A stretch of DNA of 64,000 nucleotides from Blumeriella jaapii (taxonomy: Eukaryota; Ascomycota; Leotiomycetes; Helotiales; Drepanopezizaceae). The notes beneath the pieces were generated by a model. It searched no databases. It was not told the origin of the DNA and worked only from the letters and a program-made list of their open reading frames with translations. Positions 22,956-36,458 of this stretch are shown piece after piece; position 1 is the stretch's first letter, and each line of letters opens with the position of its first letter. The DNA lies in NCBI GenBank assembly GCA_009599575.1, contig VWND01000008.1, forward strand, positions 620,001 through 684,000, read 5' to 3'. The position numbers and the translations under genes are program-made.

Positions 22956-24082
22956 ATGGCACCCTCATCAACCCAACAAGTCCTGCTATCCCCAGCGGAG
23001 TTGTCCTACCTCCACACCTCTCTCTCCCTCACCCCGCCAATACGCCCCGACAATCGCGCCCCCTCGCAGTTCCGACCCCTGATCGCAGAAAGCAACATCT
23101 TGCCTGGCACGAATGGGTCTGCGCGTATCTGTTTTGCCGATGGTACGGAAGCCATCGTCGGTGTAAAAGCAGAGGTTGAGAGGTCGCGGCCGACTTGGAA
23201 CGTCGTTAAAGAGGAAGATGAGGAGGAGGAAGAGAAGAAAGGAGGGCTGAATGAGTGGGTGGAGATTGGTGTTGAGATTCCGGGGATGAGAGACGACGAC
23301 TCGATGCCGGTATTTTTGGCAGCGCTTTTGAGCGAAGCATTACTGGCGGACGGCGAATTTACACAGAGGTTGTGGATCAACGGAAGGTTTCACTGGAAAC
23401 TGTATCTGGATGTGAGTTCTCCATATCCTCTGTTCAGATGAGCCCGGGAACCAATATCGAGTAGATTCTGCTGCTGTCACCGCCATTGTCGTACCCACTT
23501 CCTCTTCTATCACTTACCACCCACCTTGCGCTTCTGTCTACGAGGCTGCCTAAGCTGAAATCCGAGGGCGACGAGGACCCACTGTTCGATGACGACTGGG
23601 ACGCGTCTGTGTACATCTACCCGCGGGACATGCAGGCAGCACATGCGAGACCACCTGTTACGCTGCTCGTGATGGCTGTGAAGGACAACATCATCTTTGA
23701 CCCGAGCAAAGAGGAACTCGCGGTTGCTGAGGTTGTCTTGGCAGTGTCGATCGGCGAGAGGGCTCAGGGCCGTGGGGGCATGGACATTGATAGCAAGCCG
23801 AGAGACCTGAAGCTGTTGTCGGTTAGAACTGTCGATCCACCATCGAGACTGACGGCGCCCGGAGTTCCCGACACGCTGAACACGGCGACAGGGGGAAAGG
23901 CTGCTACAAGTGAACAGGCTGCGAGTCAACGAGAGACAATGGAGGAGGAGGAGGGCGTTTGGCAACCGCCGAGAGGAGGGGCAAAGAGGAGGCTGATTGC
24001 GGCTATGATTCAGGAGGTCTTGGATCACGGTGGTGTTGCAGAAGAGGTATTGGACGGCCTCGATGCCGTTGAGTTGAGTTAG
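22956..24082 (+). CDS. RRP42: Exosome core subunit Rrp42 (RNase PH fold)
   Basis: Structural, catalytically inactive ring subunit of the RNA exosome in nucleus and cytoplasm. Exons 22956-23411 and 23465-24082, intron 53 nt, 357 residues. Seen: LSPAELSYLHTSLSL and RPDNRAPSQFRPL at the N-terminus (the RNase PH first strand region), GSARICFADGTEAIVGVKAEV, an acidic insertion (KEEDEEEEEK), FTQRLWINGRFHWKLYLDI, and a second PH half with YPLPLLSLTTHLALLSTRLPK. An insertion near DSKPRDLK and the following Thr/Ala-rich loop is less conserved. The join at the intron is in phase 0 and continues a conserved strand. Confidence 0.92.
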
Positions 24083-24242
24083 GTGTATAGTACAGTCTTT
24101 ACAAAAGATACCCATGACATACGTTTCAGCACATGCTATGTGCCATATCTAGGAATCATCGAGCATAAGAACACCTGGATTTCAAAGCTTCTAGGCCCGA
24201 GATCGAGTTCAAATTGACGATGTCGCTCCTCCTCTCAGCTTA

Positions 24243-25110
24243 CTACCAAATTCCCAACCACTTCTTCAATGGTTTCTTCTCACCGCCGACTGCGGCATGC
24301 TCGCCCTCCTTAGCGGGCGTCGCATCGCCAATAGGAATCCCAGGGCCCAACAGCTGCTCGTCATTCTTCGCAGTCCAACCTCCAAAATCCTCGGTTGTCT
24401 CCAGTCCATGGGCCTTCCTGTAGGCCGCTCTCTTTGCCACATCCTCGACCTTCCTCTTCCTCCTCTCCATCGTCTCAGCCGTCACATAATCACTGTTCAT
24501 CTTGACCACCTCCCCGAAGGTCCGGAAGAAATCTATGGGGTGGAAGAAGAGCTGCGACCACGCAGGAAGCATTTCTGCGAAGGGGGAGTTGCGCTTGAAA
24601 TTCGTGACCCATACAGCAGTAGCTAGCGCGAATAGCGTTCCCTAGAATCAATCAGCTATGTTCGAATCCGGGTGGACGGAGAAGAGTGGGGAATGGAGGA
24701 ACATACGAGCGAGATGTAGATATGTATACCGCGATTGTTCACGAACCAGTGCATGAAGGTCCCCGCTGGCGGCATCATGTTCGGGTATTTCTTGGTCTTT
24801 TGCGCCGCTGCTTCTTGCTCGCTCAACTGCGGTCCGGGATACCGGGGGGCTTCTTTCCTACGACGGCGCCATGGGACGGAGGATTGAACTTGGTGGGTTT
24901 CTCGAGGACTAGAGGCTCCACGGGGTTCTTAGTTGCGGAAGGCTTGCCGGATGCTCTGATGGCTGAGGGCTTCGCAACGACTTTCTTCTGGGGAACTTTC
25001 GATGCATGATGGACTGTGCGAGAGGCAGGCGAGGAGTTCGAGAGTCGGGCACGCCAAATTGCTCCTTTTTGTGGGAGGAGAAAGCGTGGGATGAACGGCG
25101 TGGGAGGCAT
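24243..25110 (-). CDS. Conserved mitochondrial membrane protein of unknown function, frameshifted
   Basis: Exons read from the right: 25110-24707 and 24641-24243, intron 65 nt. One missing G near 24841-24843 (CCC CCC GG before TAT) must be supplied to keep one frame; then the protein is 267 residues. The N-terminus is basic and Ser-rich with no acids (MPPTPFIPRFLLPQKGAIWRA), a likely mitochondrial presequence. After a Pro-rich linker comes YPGPQLSEQEAAAQKTKKYP, MMPPAGTFMHWFVNNRGIHI, one membrane segment (SLGTLFALATAVWVTNFKR), and a charged C-terminal part (ERRKRKVEDVAKRAAYRKA). I recall similar proteins in other filamentous fungi but no function. Divergent from cytochrome c. An upstream in-frame TTG at 25314 is not used as a start. 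Confidence 0.75.
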
Positions 25111-25532
25111 GCTGATGTGTGAAGCTTTCCTGGCTGTCTCTTTTTTTACTGCATGTTGACTTGGAGCGTCGATGCGGCTCGAAAAGATGCGAGCGCTACT
25201 ACGGATGTATTGCCGACTTAAGACCGACCGAGGCCGTTTTTCCGTTTTTCCGGCCAGGAGGCAGCTCGGGAAGCTTCGGAACACTGTGGCGCAGAGCGAT
25301 GCCCGTGCAGCCAATCAACGAGCGCACATTATGCATAGAAAGCTTAGCTGGCTGTGGCGGTGCGCGCTAGCTCCTCGAGTCGACCCAGAGACCAAAAGTT
25401 TTTCGCATCCCCCGTGTCCTTCCCTTCCAACATCCAACTAATAAATACCTGGCTCCCTCCCACAACTACTACTATACCATCTCACCCTCTTGCACACATA
25501 TTTCCGCACACCCATCACCTTATTATCTCGAT
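25111..25532. promoter_or_regulatory. Shared promoter of two mitochondrial genes, with a CCAAT box
   Basis: 422-bp gap between divergent starts. CCAAT at 25311-25315 (in agccaatcaacg) lies 218 bp from the cytochrome c ATG and 196 bp from the other ATG. The CCAAT-binding HAP complex is known to drive respiratory genes in fungi, so co-regulation is a reasonable inference. A pyrimidine-rich leader precedes the cytochrome c start. Confidence 0.45.
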
Positions 25533-27929
<2,397 letters not shown>

Positions 27930-29745
27930 CTCTCATCCGTGCCCTCTGCCAACACGTCAGAGTCGCCCTTCTCCCGTCCAAGTCCCTTAGCAGCGCTACG
28001 TGATGCATTCTCGCCCAAAGAGGAACCCTGCCTGCGGCATCACAGAACTCCTCCTCCACCTCCATGGCCCATTATCCCGTCTGCCCATTGAGAACACTAC
28101 CCCACACTCCCTCCCTCCACGGATGCCTCAACAGCAGCTCGACAGCCCTCCGCCGGACCGTCCGATCCCTACACTTGAACGCAACCATGTACAGCGGAAT
28201 CACGACTGGGCTGTCCATCCTGAACTTCGGCGCTCGGGAGACCCCGTTCTCGATATCGAGAAAAACTCCGCCGTTTCGACCATGTCGATGAAGACGTCGA
28301 GGTAAGCTTCGAAATCGTTCTCGCCGTTCCTGCAGTCAATTTTCAAAGCGATCCTCAGCGAGTGGATATGCATCACCCCTGTCATTCCACTGTATGTAAT
28401 ATTCATAATCCCACGTCTTCTCTCTTCCCATGTCCCGGAATTCCTGCCGCATGGGTTCGGACGCCGCTTTCCACTTCATGATGTCCGCGGTGATCTCTTG
28501 GACTGCGATGACCGCGGGGTTCTTTGACGCCGCCTACTCCGTGCGCTGGAAAACACGGAGGAGTCAGCAATGGCCTTTGCACGAATTTCGGGGGCATGTT
28601 GAGAGCGTTTGAAGCACGGGATTGCGGGCTCCCAGACACATACTGTGTGTAGGGACGACGATACGAGGGGGGGGGAGGTGGGATTTGGTATTTTACGCGC
28701 TCCGAGAAGACGCACGTGGTCTGCCGGACGAGCGCATATTCATACATCGACGCTTCATGCACAGAGGAAAATGGTAGAGGCATGCGGCTGAGGAGGGCGC
28801 GCTCTCCTTGCTGAACCAGGGCATGCCGCTCGGGTTTCTTTTCGTATGTAAAACTTACGGCCTAGAAGCAGAAAGTCGGCTTCGTTTATCTTTGTATTGG
28901 CAAGGTAGAAAGAGGCCAGTGAGTTTAGTTGTAGGTTTAGCTGAAATCTCACACTTCAGTTGGAACTTCCTGGCTACTACGGCAAAATCCTCTAAAGCTT
29001 ATGCGAAGTCTCGCTTGGCCTAGACCCTTGGATGTCATGTTCTGAGCCGCATGTTGATCTGAGATTGATAGTTGTGGTAAAGCTCGACACTGATATCAAT
29101 GTTGAGGTCCAACAACACTCCCATCCTCTAGTGCTCAAACTCGACTTTAGTAAAGGCCTCCCTCCACTTGGCCATCCAAGTCCAATCCAACCTCAAGGCG
29201 CTGTGAAACCATAACAAAACGCATGAGCTTACCTGAACATCAAGCCTTTTGAAAACCTTCACAAGCTTATCTTCTACCGGATCTTGCGTACTCCCCTCCA
29301 ACCCCACTAACCGCCTCTCATCCCTCGCATCAACAGCTTCCGCCCGCCACGCCTGAATCAAGCGAAAACCAGTCTGAATCCGGCAGGATCACAGATGCAG
29401 CCTTGGTACAAAATATGTCGAAATAGTGGTACTCCTGAACAGCGGTAAAAAGCGGCGAAGACGGAGCCCATGCCAGTGAGTTGGTCGGTGTCGCAGGCAG
29501 AATAGGTTTCTGAACTGCTTTTATATCAGCGACGTAGCCGTCGCGTTTTGTGCCGAATTCGATGCATCGGAAACACTGGCTGATGACTTAGTAGGTGTAG
29601 CTGTATAGGTAAGGAGAACTGGTAAGAGAGAACATAGATTGGTAGGATTGTGAAGGAAGGGCCCAGCTGAATCTCAACCCTTGGGCACATACATACACAA
29701 GGCTTCTCCTCTCCATATTTCACACGACGTATTCTGTCCATATAT
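27930..29745 (-). pseudogene. Decayed Zn2Cys6 fungal transcription factor
   Basis: Pieces in order on the minus strand recall a C6 zinc-cluster regulator. Near 29740-29690: RIRRVKYGEEKPCVCMC, a degraded zinc cluster in which an expected Cys after RRVK is Tyr. Near 29340-29240: DERRLVGLEGSTQDPVEDKL and VKVFKRLDVQ, as in the middle region. Near 28540-28330: AVIAVQEITADIMKWKAASE and MRQEFRDMGREKTWDYEYYI. Near 28320-28090: ENDFEAYLDVFIDMVETAE and then, in another frame, KFRMDSPVVIPLYMVAFKCR and RRRAVELLLRHPWREGVW. Near 28070-27960: AMEVEEEFCDAAGRVPLWAR. Several frame changes and in-frame stops break it, and missing exons cannot be excluded. It cannot make a functional protein as it stands. Confidence 0.75.
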
Positions 29746-30460
29746 CTGCAAGTATCTGCAATGCTAGCAATCGAGCAAGAAAGCCACGAGCGCTATAGGT
29801 TTGAAGCAGACCAGAAGAAGTTGCAACGACCGTGCAGTACTGTATCGGGTGCTTACTTGCACGCCCTACAGCCAAAGCGAGTCTTCGGCATACCCCTCCA
29901 CCGCTTCTTTTCCGCAGCCTCGACTGGAACGGTCATGATCACGCCTCGGGTGAAATGCCGTGAGGTGTTTACAAAGTATTGTTAGATGTGCTGGTACGGA
30001 TGTAAGTACAATCACATTCGGTATTGGGTATCAAGGCTTTATCATTTGGAAATTCACGGCCCGAGCTAGGAAACAGAAATGGGCCTGGATCCACGCTTCT
30101 AGGAATGCCTATCAGCAGAGGGAGCGGCAAAAAGAAAAGAAAAGAAAACAAACAGAGCGAGACAACAAGAAAAGGAGAAAAGAGTTGTCTCGCAAAAGCT
30201 TCCAGCTTTTCCAGTTCCAACGGCTTGAAAATTCCGGCGAGCGATACTGTATACCCGGAACGCAAATAATCCAACAGTGGTATTAGGAACTAGTTATCTG
30301 ATATGGTGCAATCTATGAAGGCATTTTCCAACAAGGAGTATCCGCCCGCCAAAAAAAAAAACACCATTTTGATACGAGGAAAATCAAGGACTGGTGCTAC
30401 GTTAAATGTAACAAAGGAAAATGTGTTGTGAAGACCGTATAGCTATGCATACGTCTGTAC
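29746..30460. other. Intergenic, A-rich
   Basis: No supported gene. Contains a purine-rich stretch at 30116-30186 (aaaagaaaagaaaagaaaac) and an A12 run near 30350. It forms the 3' region of the coiled-coil gene. Confidence 0.5.
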
Positions 30461-32788
30461 TCAAAGAGTGCCTTCTTCCATTAAAGTTTCCCTCAGTGCG
30501 TCGTGATCCACCACCTCTGCCTTGACTTTACTGGGCACTCTCTCTGTCTTTTTTGCGAATCCAGGAATCGGACCCTTTTGGTTGATGCCAGGAGCGCGGT
30601 CCATGACCTCTTTCAGAGGATCGACGACAGGTGTGCTCACAGCTCTCTTTTGTGGTGGCCTGGACTGCGGGTTTGCCGATAAGAAAGATTGCCTAAGATC
30701 CCCGCTGGTTTTCTGGGGAGTTATGCCCCAGCGGCCGAACACCCACCCGCCTAGTTTCGTCTTGATTCCTTCATTGGGGTTGGATGGTGAAATGGATCGT
30801 GAATCATTGGAATTGACTCGCATGCTACGCAAAAAAGCCGTACTATCTTGGGCCTGACGAGATATGGTAGCACTAGGTGTGACCGTCGACGAATCAATCG
30901 AGACGATGGTCGTAGGAGTGCAGAGTCGAGATCCGGGACGGAGGAGGGCACTACCACCTCGGATGGTGAGTTGCGAAGGACGAGATTTGAGTGTGTGAAT
31001 GTCGAGTCCCGAGATCGACAATATAGATTCGTGGGAAGCTGAGCGTCGAAGTCGCGGCTGAAGAGATGATGCCCAATGCTCTGGCTCAGTATCCGTAGCT
31101 AGGGACTCGGCAATGGGAGATGAGTCTGATGAAGGGGTCAGACCATCGTCTAATGACATGGTTGGCTGCAAGTCTGGGATCCCCTCAACATCGCCATTTT
31201 CTTCTTCGTAGATAACATGATGTTGGAAATTCGAGGCCGGCACGAAACTTCGACTTGAAACCTCTGAGCCGCGCTTACGGTGAAACGATGCGGAAATGGG
31301 TGACGTCGGTTCGATACTGGATGAGGGAGAGGTAGGCCGAGACGAGTCAACATCGGGCCTATCGAACAATCCACTATGTCTGTACATCGACTGGGGAGAA
31401 CTCGGTACTGTTGAAGGCGCAAGCTCGGACGTTTGCCCGGACTGTATCGACCACCGGTTGTTTGGCGAGATAGATGCTGGTATCGTGACAGACGTGTGTG
31501 AAAGAATGGTGCTTGAAGAATCCTGGCTTCGATGTGGCCGCGGGGATTGCATGCCCTTTGGAGGAGTGAAAAGAGCTCCGGTCAGAGAAGTGCGCTTCTT
31601 CTTTGGACGGCGAATCTCCTCCTTCTTAGGCGGATGATAATGGTGATGGATGTGCAGAGCTTGAGAAATTACCGGAGACGCCTTGTCCTCCTGCAATTCC
31701 TTGGGTGTAAGTTCTGCTCTCAGCGTTGGGGGTCCACTGCCATTGCCGTCGTCCTCTACGGGCTGATGCATCAAAAGTTGCTCCCGTAACATCTGAACTT
31801 CATCGTTGGAGTTCATGAGCATTTCCCTGAGCTCTACGATTCCCATCTGCAAATTCGCATTATCTTGCAGGATATCCTTGACGAAATGTGTCACGACGTT
31901 GCTGCCGTTCTTGCCTGTGGTGGCCGCAGTAGCACCCTTTAGCCTTCCAGCAGCGGCGTCAAGTTCCTTTTCGACTGCTCTTTGCCTCTCCATACGCCCC
32001 ATCACCTCGACGTGTTTCTCCTTCTCCTCTCTGGCTTCGCGCTCGATCCTTTCCAACTGTTCTTGCAAATCGCACAGTCTCCGTTCTGCTTTCCTCCATC
32101 TTTGGATCGCCGACTTTTCGTCCTCCTGCGTTGTGCTGAGCCTCCGCTGCAACAAATCCTGCTCCTGCTCTAGAGCTGCCAGTTGGTCTTCCAAGTCTTG
32201 GGTCCTCGAAGCTAGCAGCTCAAGTCGACGGAGTTCCTGGCGGGTCGAGAGCAACGTAGCTTCAAGAGACTTGATATGGGTTTCGGATTCCTCGAGCGTC
32301 CCATTCAGCCCCTCCAGCTGAGCTAGCAACCCGCGGTTCTCCTCGATCGACTTCGCATTCCGCTGCTCCAGTGCCTTCTTGTCGGCCTCCAGTGTCTCAA
32401 TCCTAGTCCCCATGTCTAGGCGATTATTTTCGGCATCCTGCATGTACTGTTCATGGCGCACTAGCAGAGCCTGGAGGGCAAATGTCAGCGGCTTGCTCAT
32501 CTCGACACCAGGGGGATGTTCGGTCATCAGCGCAGGAGATTCTGCACACGTATTTAACAGACCACACAAGATGACAAGCTGAAAGAGGCAGGGTACACGA
32601 GGAATGCTAACCTGACCGAGTGACGCTGCTGTCTTGACCTCTCTCTCGAGATCCTCCAGGGCAAGACAGTTGTGCCTCAATTCGGGGCATTCTGTGCGGC
32701 CACAGCAGCAGCGCAGAGCGGGTGTCGTCGAGCAGCATGTCGGGATGGCGGTGATTAGGGTTCCCAACGAGTCCTCGGGCTCCATCAT
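30461..32788 (-). CDS. Large coiled-coil protein of filamentous fungi
   Basis: Exons read from the right: 32788-32617 and 32541-30461, 750 residues; the 75-nt intron uses donor GTCAGG. The N-terminus is Cys-rich (TPALRCCCGRTECPELRHNC). A long coiled coil follows from about residue 75 to 270 (LRRLELLASRTQDLEDQLAA, RWRKAERRLCDLQEQLERIE), then a conserved block HFVKDILQDNANLQMGIVELR, a His-rich motif HIHHHYHPPKK, and a Ser/Pro-rich, probably disordered C-terminal half. I recall homologous sequences in other Pezizomycotina but no assigned function; a cytoskeletal or polarity scaffold is a guess. Although the intron has no in-frame stop, skipping it restores a family-like sequence. Confidence 0.8.
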   Translation of the reverse strand: MMEPEDSLGTLITAIPTCCSTTPALRCCCGRTECPELRHNCLALEDLEREVKTAASLGQVSIPRVPCLFQLVILCGLLNTCAESPALMTEHPPGVEMSKPLTFALQALLVRHEQYMQDAENNRLDMGTRIETLEADKKALEQRNAKSIEENRGLLAQLEGLNGTLEESETHIKSLEATLLSTRQELRRLELLASRTQDLEDQLAALEQEQDLLQRRLSTTQEDEKSAIQRWRKAERRLCDLQEQLERIEREAREEKEKHVEVMGRMERQRAVEKELDAAAGRLKGATAATTGKNGSNVVTHFVKDILQDNANLQMGIVELREMLMNSNDEVQMLREQLLMHQPVEDDGNGSGPPTLRAELTPKELQEDKASPVISQALHIHHHYHPPKKEEIRRPKKKRTSLTGALFTPPKGMQSPRPHRSQDSSSTILSHTSVTIPASISPNNRWSIQSGQTSELAPSTVPSSPQSMYRHSGLFDRPDVDSSRPTSPSSSIEPTSPISASFHRKRGSEVSSRSFVPASNFQHHVIYEEENGDVEGIPDLQPTMSLDDGLTPSSDSSPIAESLATDTEPEHWASSLQPRLRRSASHESILSISGLDIHTLKSRPSQLTIRGGSALLRPGSRLCTPTTIVSIDSSTVTPSATISRQAQDSTAFLRSMRVNSNDSRSISPSNPNEGIKTKLGGWVFGRWGITPQKTSGDLRQSFLSANPQSRPPQKRAVSTPVVDPLKEVMDRAPGINQKGPIPGFAKKTERVPSKVKAEVVDHDALRETLMEEGTL

Positions 32789-33847
32789 GTTAACGCAGTG
32801 ACGCGGCTGGCTTGGTCGGAGATCTGGTGCGGCGTCGCACTGGTATCATCGTGGCGGGGCAGAGGAGTGTTCTGTCGGCAGGGTACAAATGGATGTAAAA
32901 AAGTCGGAAAGTATCGACGAAATGCGGTTGTTTGTTTGCAGCAGAGATCCCATCACGTGAGCGTCTTCATTAGGCAGGCCAGCGCGGGATCCTCGACGCA
33001 CTGCTCGGGCCGCAGCCGGTGAGTCGGGCTTGGCTAATTGGTTCAGGGACGCTACTGCATATGAGAAAATGGCCGAGAACACGTCGTGAGCTTCACGCGT
33101 CGACCGACGAGGAGCTGTCGAGCCAGAATCCGGAGGTTGGGAATCGCACAGGGCCACAGATGGTATTCGGAGCAGTGCAAGCAGTGCACAGTACACATGG
33201 GGCGGGAAGGTGGTGGTCTTGCAAACATCCGCTTATCTTCACTAAAGGAGTTTGACGTCAAGAACGGGGTCCTTGTTTGTTTACTCGCTTTGCCGAGCCC
33301 GAGATGTGTGGCCAGGCATGAATTAGGCAATGTCAGGGAAATTGACTACTTCAAGTCTGCGATGTTTCGCATTTGCTGGGACAGCACATTGCATCTTTTA
33401 CTCTTGCGATCAAGCATCTCGAAATCATATTGGTGTTTCAATTTCTAGTCTGCTCGTCGTAATCTCTCCGTCCAGTGACCAATTATCGATCGCTGTGCTG
33501 GAACACGCCGTGGCAAGTCGAGTCGTACCGTGTTCCGGGAAACGACTTGTATAACCAACAGACACCTTCGAGGTTGACTTGAGAACCAATACTCCATCCG
33601 AACGGGAACCAAAAAATTTAACATCCAATATGATAAGTCATCGCCGGTGTTGGGAGAGATACCTTCGTCTTTCAGCAGCAACCAGACTATCGTGTTATAT
33701 GTTCTACATATATTTAAGCTAAAACAAACACCGGCCCCATGGACCCTGAGAGGGTCCCTTAGAAGTGAGAACAATTGAAAAGAGGAAAAGACAGGTGCCC
33801 CTCGGCGAGCACAGTCGCTAAAGCAACGAGGGAGCATTGATAGCCCT
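32789..33847. other. Intergenic, no gene seen
   Basis: 5' region of the coiled-coil gene and 3' region of the arabinanase gene. The 204-codon frame on the minus strand at 33445-34059 runs partly through the arabinanase exon in another frame and is a shadow. Confidence 0.55.
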
Positions 33848-34935
33848 CTATACGGAAGGCCACCCATTGTTCCACGAAAGCGCATTCCACCCAAACTTTT
33901 TCTGACCATCGCCATAACCAACGTTGGTGTCAACATAATGATAGTACAGAACCAATCCCTTCGACTCATCTGCAAAGACACCCTGTCCACCCGGTGCGTA
34001 GACATTGTCGTGGGACTCGAGCAGAACCGAACCGCCGTTGGCCTTACAGTCCTTGCCATCCTTGTCGTGGAAGGCGCCAGTTACAGACTCGGAGCGGCAA
34101 ATTCTAATTTGGTATTCTCGGCCTGCATCTGGCTTATGACTATTTTACGCTGTTAGTAAGCAGTCGCGTGTTGAAGAAAGAAGAGCAACTAACTGGTCCA
34201 AGCCACAGCAGTGCCCAAACGACCAGGTCAGGTAGTAGTACCCGGAGTAGTAGAATATGTATGCACCCTCGGATGGGTTTCCATATTGGGAATCATGCAC
34301 CATCTGGTTGAAAGGATCCCCGGACGTCTTGGTAGCGGCACCGTTCATCTTCGCCTGAAAGATGCCGCCCCAATATGAGCCAAAGTTCACGTAGTATGAA
34401 CTACCATCGTAGATCAAGTTGGCGTCGATGGCGTTGTAGGGATCACCCACTTTCGAGCTGATTCCTACAGCGCCTGCATCACTCCAAGAACCGGGGTCCA
34501 GGGAGGTCGAAGTGGCAAGTCCAATGGCACTGTCCTGTGAGCCAGCGGTCGAGACAGTATAATAAAGGTGGTAGACGCCATTGACAAGGCTCAAATCAGG
34601 GGCCTGACAGTAGCATCAGTCAAACGTTTTTGGCTTTAGAAATTTGGTAGAGTACGAACCCACATGTCCTTATTTCCAGGATGTTCGATTATGCTCCCGT
34701 CAGTGAACACGAACCCTTTTAACGTCCACGGCCCCTCGATCGAGCTGGAGGTCGCAATCTCGATGTTTTTGCCAGTGTTTAACCTGAAGTAGAGACCATC
34801 CGTAGTACGACGGATGACAGCAGGGTCGTGGGACCAGCAAGCACCAGAGCAAAGTCCTGGGGTACTAAAATTTGAAGCGAAGGCCGGAACCACCGCCAGA
34901 GCGGCAAACAGAAGAGGCTTGAGAAATCGAAACAT
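33848..34935 (-). CDS. Secreted glycoside hydrolase family 43, endo-1,5-alpha-L-arabinanase type
   Basis: Extracellular enzyme that cuts arabinan side chains of pectin. Exons read from the right: 34935-34660, 34603-34194, 34139-33848, 325 residues; introns 56 and 54 nt. A signal peptide (MFRFLKPLLFAALAVVPAFA) leads. The three catalytic acids of GH43 are visible: D37 in CWSHDPAVI, D152 in NAIDANLIYDG and E204 in NPSEGAYIF. APDLSLVNGVYHLYYTVST and GSQDSAIGLATSTS are typical of fungal arabinanases. A CCGLD segment and the C-terminal KFGWNALSWNNGWPSV complete the five-bladed propeller. It stands alone, with no transporter or other hydrolase beside it. Confidence 0.93.
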
Positions 34936-36458
34936 CGTTGCTTGAAGGAAGAGACTGAAGAAGTTGCAGATTTGAAATGCACGGAAAGAGGGATATTTAA
35001 GTAGATTTGGGGAATACGAATAACAGTTTAATAGGGTTTATGATGTCGATGATGACAATGATGATTGGTGGATGTTCCCGGCTAATTCAAAACACTAAAC
35101 ACGACGTTCAGCGAGATGGGTACTCGGAACCTCTGCGAAGAACGCTCCGCCCAGACTTCTCCGCTCAAACGAATTACCCACCAATAGATCTCCTCAGACG
35201 CGATCGAGGTTGAAACGTGGGAAAGATTACTCTCATCTATATTATGTTCTCTGTTGTCTATACTTACATGCATAGTAGCATAAGCAGTAGCGTTGGCATG
35301 AAACTTTAGGTCCGTATGCAGCTTTTTATAGTTACGAAGTACGAAGTAAACCGGGGGACCAAGAGTGCTTGTGCACGCCTGGTCCAGCGCGCGAAGCATG
35401 GATAGCGTCCCAAGTACAGTACTACTATTGTCACAGAGACTTTACACAAGCTATTTGCTTAGTGTTTAAAGCATAATGTACAAGATGTAAATACTCTGAA
35501 ACGTTTATGGCAGTGCGAAAACTTTGATTTACTGCATGAATGCTATCGAATACGGTTAGAAAGCTAAAAAAAAAGTCTGACATGGGCATTAGATTGCCTT
35601 CGGAGATTGATCATTTGAGATAAAAAAAAGTTTATCGAGCAGTTTACACAGAAGCCAAGGTTCTAGAAAGCATACAATGAGTAATGATTAGTTTCTGAAA
35701 AGCTAAATCCCACACTGGTACGTTCTATGCCTAACCAAATGCGTGCATTGAGCAAAGCGAAAGGCTGGTATACGAACTACCAAAATAGAAAGCTTTGGCT
35801 TCGATTTCATGTTACTTGCAAGTGATGATGATGATGATGATCTTGACCTCAAGACTCCTGTAGTGCATTGGAGACGTGCTACGCTAGGGCTTTTAATTAC
35901 AAGAGGAAACTCTCGAGAAAGCAGTTAAATAAAATGATTGCTTGGCACAACACCCGCTGATTGATCCAAGTCAATAATAACCTTTGTAGACTTTTTATAG
36001 CTAGTACTAATGCTAGTAGGTAGAGGGAGCAATGAACACACACGATATGGTTGGTTGACTTGTAGTAGTACTAATAGCTGTGAGGGTTGTAAAGTATGGG
36101 GCGTGCACGGCTACTCGTGGACCAGTCGCCTAGACAACCAGTCACGCGTCTAACACGTGACATTGAACCTAGTAAGACTTTTTAATAGTAATTGATTAAA
36201 AATAGAAGGTGGTGTGTGGTTTTACTGGTAATATAGGGTTTGCGTAAGCACATTTGGCGCCTCAATTTACCTGAGGCTCGGTATTGTACAGTACTTGATA
36301 CACGAGAAGTTTTTGCACGTTTTTGCTAAGCGATGCGTGCCAGCCATCTTCGGAGCCAAGTAAAGTACTGTGAAGGAATGACAGCGCTCGTGTGTGATGG
36401 TTTTTGTTGCATTCTTCCAATCATTTTACATTCCGCTTTTCCACGATCTTAAACCGTC
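34936..36458. other. AT-rich intergenic region without open frames
   Basis: Between about 35,400 and 36,390 there is no open frame of 60 codons on either strand, and base composition is visibly AT-rich compared with neighbours. It holds short repeats (gatgatgatgatgatgat near 35825), agtagtactaatag-like words, and a tgtacagtac word at 36285-36294. This may be relic or mutated noncoding DNA. Confidence 0.55.

Noticed and set aside
24655..24675. Possible tRNA T-arm (ttcgaatccg)
   Set aside because: Lies within an intron, with no matching acceptor stem or anticodon arm.
24826..24845. 16-nt intron to explain the frame change beside CYC1
   Set aside because: Too short to splice, and the join gives the wrong frame.
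25111..25314. N-terminal extension of the mitochondrial membrane protein
   Set aside because: It begins with TTG and has no ATG before 25110; the ATG at 25110 already gives a good presequence.
33445..34059. 204-codon open frame on the minus strand
   Set aside because: Overlaps the last arabinanase exon in another frame and has no family features.
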